NCBI GenBank assembly: GCA_020216745.1
Contig: JAIWNQ010000279.1
Coordinates: 1 to 10,000, forward strand
Origin: Candidatus Hydrogenedens sp.
GTDB taxonomy: Bacteria; Hydrogenedentota; Hydrogenedentia; Hydrogenedentales; Hydrogenedentaceae
Reading direction: 5' to 3'
Length of the DNA: 10,000 bases
This document shows, in pieces, positions 7,974 to 10,000 of the stretch (the stretch's first letter is position 1; the number at the start of each line of letters is the position of its first letter). Both the position numbers and the translations under genes were made by a program. The notes beneath the pieces were generated by a model that did no database searches, was not told where the DNA came from, and worked only from the letters and a program-made list of their open reading frames with translations.

Positions 7974-7980
7974 TACATTT

Positions 7981-9345
7981 ATGAAGAAAGATAATATGAC
8001 ACGGCGTGCTTTTTTGACGGTGAGCACATGTACGGCGATGGGTGCAGTATTTGCACAGAAGAAACCGAACACAGCGAAAGTTGTTCCTGGTAAACGTTCC
8101 CCGAATGAATTATTGAATTTGGCGGGTATTGGTATAGGTGGGAAAGGTAGAGAGGATATTCTTTCCTGTTCGCGAGAGAATATTGTGGCATTGTGTGATG
8201 TTGACCTTGATTATGCCAGTGAAACAATTAAGCGTGTTCCGAATGTAAAAGTTTACCAAGATTTCAAGAAGATGTTTGATAAGATGGGTAAAGAAATAGA
8301 TGCGGTAACGATTTCTACTCCAGACCATTCCCATGCAACGATTGCTTATACTGCAATGAAATTAGGGAAGCATGTGTATGTGCAGAAGCCTATGACGCAT
8401 ACGATTGCTGAGGCGAAGCTTCTTCGGAAAACGGCACAGGAGATGAAGGTGGCGACACAAATGGGTAATCAGGGACATTCTGGCATCGGTGCTCGTGAGG
8501 TGTGCGAGATGATTTGGACAGGGGCTATAGGTGATGTTAAGGAGGCACACATTTGGACAGACCGTCCGAGGGATGGATGGGGTCAAGGGACTCCGAATCC
8601 ATTGCCTGAAGAGCCAATTCCGCCGTCTATGGATTGGAATTTGTGGATAGGGCCTGCTCCTATGCGTCCATATAATCATGGGTATGCACCTCATAATTGG
8701 CGGGGTTGGATAGATTTTGGTTGTGGTTCACTTGGCGATATGGGGTGTCATATTATGGACCCTGCGTTCTGGGCATTAAAGTTAGACAAGGCTAAGGAAG
8801 TTACTATCGAAATTGTTGGTGCGGAAGGACGTAATTCTCAGACCTATCCTGTTTGGTCTATTGTAAAATATCATTTTTCTGAACGGGAAGGGATGGGACC
8901 TGTGGATGTTTATTGGTACGATAAGGGAAATAAACCGAAACGTCCCGCTGATATTCCAGAAGACGAACCTTTAGGTGATGGTGATAATGGGTCTTTATTT
9001 ATCGGTACCAAGGGGTATTTAACTGCGGGTGAATATGGTGGGAAGGCAAGATTACTACCCGAGTCGCGTATGAATGATTATAAGAAACCTGACCCAATTC
9101 TTCCTCGTGTTAGTGGTTCTAATCATTATCGCAATTGGTTGGAAGCGTGCAAAGGAGGAGAGCCTGCTTGCTCAAACTTTGACTATGCTGGACCACTTAC
9201 AGAAGTGGTGCTTTTGGGTTGTATTGCCCAACGGTTGGGACGGAAAATAGTCTATAATATGGCGGAAGGGAAGTTTGTTGGCGACGATGAAGCCAATGCT
9301 ATGATAAGTAAGCCATATCGTGAAGGATGGCAATTACCTGTGTAA
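7981..9345 (+). CDS. Tat-exported Gfo/Idh/MocA family oxidoreductase
   Basis: The 454-residue product starts with a twin-arginine signal, MTRRAFL (R8, R9), a weakly hydrophobic stretch to about residue 24 and a likely cut after VFA. The NAD(P)-binding Rossmann fold follows: AGIGIGGKG (48-56), D73 in LCDVD, STPDHSH (112-118) and QKPMTHT (135-141), the family's EKP-type motif with catalytic-region K136 and Gln in the first place. GDMGCHIMDPAFW (252-264) matches the conserved catalytic loop. The C-terminal half fits the bacterial-type second domain common in Planctomycetota and relatives. Such proteins oxidise or reduce sugars or polyols. Tat export suggests that it folds with its cofactor bound before leaving the cytoplasm, as known for Zymomonas glucose-fructose oxidoreductase. 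The substrate is unknown. It appears to be transcribed alone. Confidence 0.93.
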   Translation: MKKDNMTRRAFLTVSTCTAMGAVFAQKKPNTAKVVPGKRSPNELLNLAGIGIGGKGREDILSCSRENIVALCDVDLDYASETIKRVPNVKVYQDFKKMFDKMGKEIDAVTISTPDHSHATIAYTAMKLGKHVYVQKPMTHTIAEAKLLRKTAQEMKVATQMGNQGHSGIGAREVCEMIWTGAIGDVKEAHIWTDRPRDGWGQGTPNPLPEEPIPPSMDWNLWIGPAPMRPYNHGYAPHNWRGWIDFGCGSLGDMGCHIMDPAFWALKLDKAKEVTIEIVGAEGRNSQTYPVWSIVKYHFSEREGMGPVDVYWYDKGNKPKRPADIPEDEPLGDGDNGSLFIGTKGYLTAGEYGGKARLLPESRMNDYKKPDPILPRVSGSNHYRNWLEACKGGEPACSNFDYAGPLTEVVLLGCIAQRLGRKIVYNMAEGKFVGDDEANAMISKPYREGWQLPV

Positions 9346-9577
9346 TAACACGGATGTTAGAAATATAAGCATTAAAAAGATTTTTTGGTTTTAATCACAA
9401 TTGCGTGAATCGGTGCGAATAAGCACAGAGAAATGTCGTGTTGAAATTATGTAAAGATGGGTGGTTTTTATTTTTATGGATAGATTTCCCTATTGTGTAC
9501 ATTTATATAGGAATGTATATAATAATTCTTTCGTTATCTTATTAAGGTTTACAAGACATAAAGTGATAGGAATGAGG
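9346..9577 (+). other. Intergenic region between oxidoreductase and lipoprotein genes
   Basis: An AT-only inverted repeat, ATTAAAA (9371-9377) with TTTTAAT (9389-9395), follows the oxidoreductase stop but has no GC core or T-run, so it is a poor terminator. A candidate promoter lies at 9496-9523. The lipoprotein frame stays open upstream to an ATG at 9476, but that extension lacks a ribosome site and signal character. Confidence 0.4.
9496..9523 (+). promoter_or_regulatory. Candidate promoter of the lipoprotein gene
   Basis: A perfect TATAAT (9518-9523) is preceded at 16 nt by TGTACA (four of six matches to TTGACA), or at 19 nt by TTGTGT. An inverted repeat TACATT/AATGTA (9498-9503 and 9512-9517) fills the spacer and could be an operator. 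It sits 55 nt upstream of the preferred start. Confidence 0.4.
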
Positions 9578-10000
9578 ATGCGCTATTTAAGTTTGAGTTT
9601 AGGTGTATTTGTTGTGTTTTATCTGGTGTGTGGTTGTGTAAATGAGGAAAGGACAGAGATTGTTCAGAAGAAGTCGGTTTCTCCTTTGGAGTCAGGGGGA
9701 GTGGTAACGCCATTACCGACGTCTCAACGGTTGGGTTTGCTTCCTGTGGATGTGGAGAATCGGGATGAATCGGGGATAGGGGCTATTAAAGATGTTTCGT
9801 CTGAAGCGAGTGCATCGGAAAAAGAGGGACAGAAGGCAGGTAGTGGTGAAAATAAAATGGATATGGGGAGTTCCTCTTTTACTGCGGGTGGTTTTGGTAA
9901 ATTGGAATTGGAATGGGTAACGCCAGAGGGTTGGTGTGAAGATACAAGCAAACCGATGCGGGTTGTTTCATTTAATGGTGGTGAACATTCGGGATGGGAA
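9578..10000 (+). CDS. Lipoprotein of unknown function, 3' end cut by window edge
   Basis: The frame is open to the right edge (141 residues visible). The first 20 residues form a lipoprotein signal: MRY, a hydrophobic stretch and the lipobox VCGC with C20 as the lipid-bearing cysteine. The start at 9578 is preferred because AGGA lies six bases upstream; an ATG at 9572 would abut that site, and starts further up (GTG 9563, ATG 9476) lack support. Residues 21-105 are low-complexity, rich in Ser, Glu, Gly and Lys, and look like a flexible tether. At 108 onward a folded domain seems to begin with LEWVTPEGW (111-119) and MRVVSF (127-132). I recall this TPxGW...MRxxxF pattern from lipoproteins of related phyla but cannot name the family. 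It is probably anchored in the outer or inner membrane facing the periplasm. Its own promoter seems likely. Confidence 0.75.
   Translation, partial: MRYLSLSLGVFVVFYLVCGCVNEERTEIVQKKSVSPLESGGVVTPLPTSQRLGLLPVDVENRDESGIGAIKDVSSEASASEKEGQKAGSGENKMDMGSSSFTAGGFGKLELEWVTPEGWCEDTSKPMRVVSFNGGEHSGWE

Larger units (their letters stand above)
7463..7980 (+). other. 518-nt gene-free region, C-poor on the plus strand, leader of the oxidoreductase gene
   Basis: No coding frame of convincing size is present. From the left it holds an imperfect inverted repeat (CATTCC at 7463-7468 with GGAATG at 7499-7504), a GATA-type low-complexity run (7505-7523), a 12-codon frame behind a strong ribosome site (7542-7580), a hairpin followed by T residues (7589-7625), then a tract very poor in C (7741-7860, four C against about 41 G), a run of seven G (7856-7862) and a small inverted repeat (ACACC/GGTGT, 7903-7923). 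No recognised riboswitch or RNA gene could be identified. Confidence 0.5.

Noticed and set aside
7979..8694. Minus-strand frames opposite the Gfo/Idh/MocA gene
   Set aside because: They are antisense to an intact, motif-complete gene and have no recognisable protein features.
9371..9395. ATTAAAA/TTTTAAT inverted repeat as terminator of the oxidoreductase gene
   Set aside because: It consists only of A and T pairs with no following T-run; such repeats are expected by chance in AT-rich spacers.
9476..9577. N-terminal extension of the lipoprotein to ATG 9476
   Set aside because: In frame, but it lacks a ribosome site, would bury the signal peptide about 34 residues inside the protein, and overlaps the candidate promoter.

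Overview
The window comes from an AT-leaning genome (around 40% GC by eye) of a diderm, Gram-negative-type bacterium. Evidence for a diderm cell is a SurA-like periplasmic chaperone/isomerase, a lipoprotein, an exported LytM-type peptidase and a Tat-type signal on a Gfo/Idh/MocA oxidoreductase. The pseudopilin with a DG-containing C-terminal motif, the exported Gfo/Idh/MocA enzyme and a secreted glycoside-hydrolase-like protein are a combination typical of Planctomycetota, Lentisphaerota, Hydrogenedentota and neighbouring lineages. I cannot place it further from sequence alone. There are no IS elements, CRISPR arrays, tRNA or rRNA genes that I can see.

Positions 1-6823 hold five genes, all on the minus strand. 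In transcription order (right to left) they are a type IV pseudopilin-like protein (6823-5831), a SurA/PpiC-type peptidyl-prolyl isomerase (5811-4672), an M23 peptidase with a C-terminal Ig-like domain (4658-2739), an extended-SDR sugar-nucleotide epimerase/dehydratase (2698-1673) and a large exported putative glycoside hydrolase (1516 to beyond the left edge). Gaps between the first four are only 19, 13 and 40 nt, so they probably form one transcription unit. The hydrolase sits after a 156-nt gap and may have its own promoter. Four of the five carry N-terminal export or prepilin signals, so the block is a cell-envelope and surface cluster.

Positions 6824-6973 are an AT-rich divergent promoter region. 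To its right everything reads on the plus strand: coaD (phosphopantetheine adenylyltransferase, a core CoA-synthesis enzyme), then a 518-nt intergenic region that is strikingly poor in C on the plus strand and carries a terminator-like hairpin, then a Tat-exported Gfo/Idh/MocA oxidoreductase, and finally, after 232 nt, the start of a lipoprotein cut by the right edge.

Functionally, the window combines one housekeeping gene (coaD) with envelope biogenesis (chaperone, peptidoglycan hydrolase, pseudopilin, sugar-nucleotide enzyme) and likely extracytoplasmic carbohydrate chemistry (glycoside-hydrolase-like protein and exported oxidoreductase). No clearly novel multi-gene system is present. The most open questions are the unclassified hydrolase, the unassigned middle of the M23 protein, the long leader before the oxidoreductase and the lipoprotein family at the right edge.
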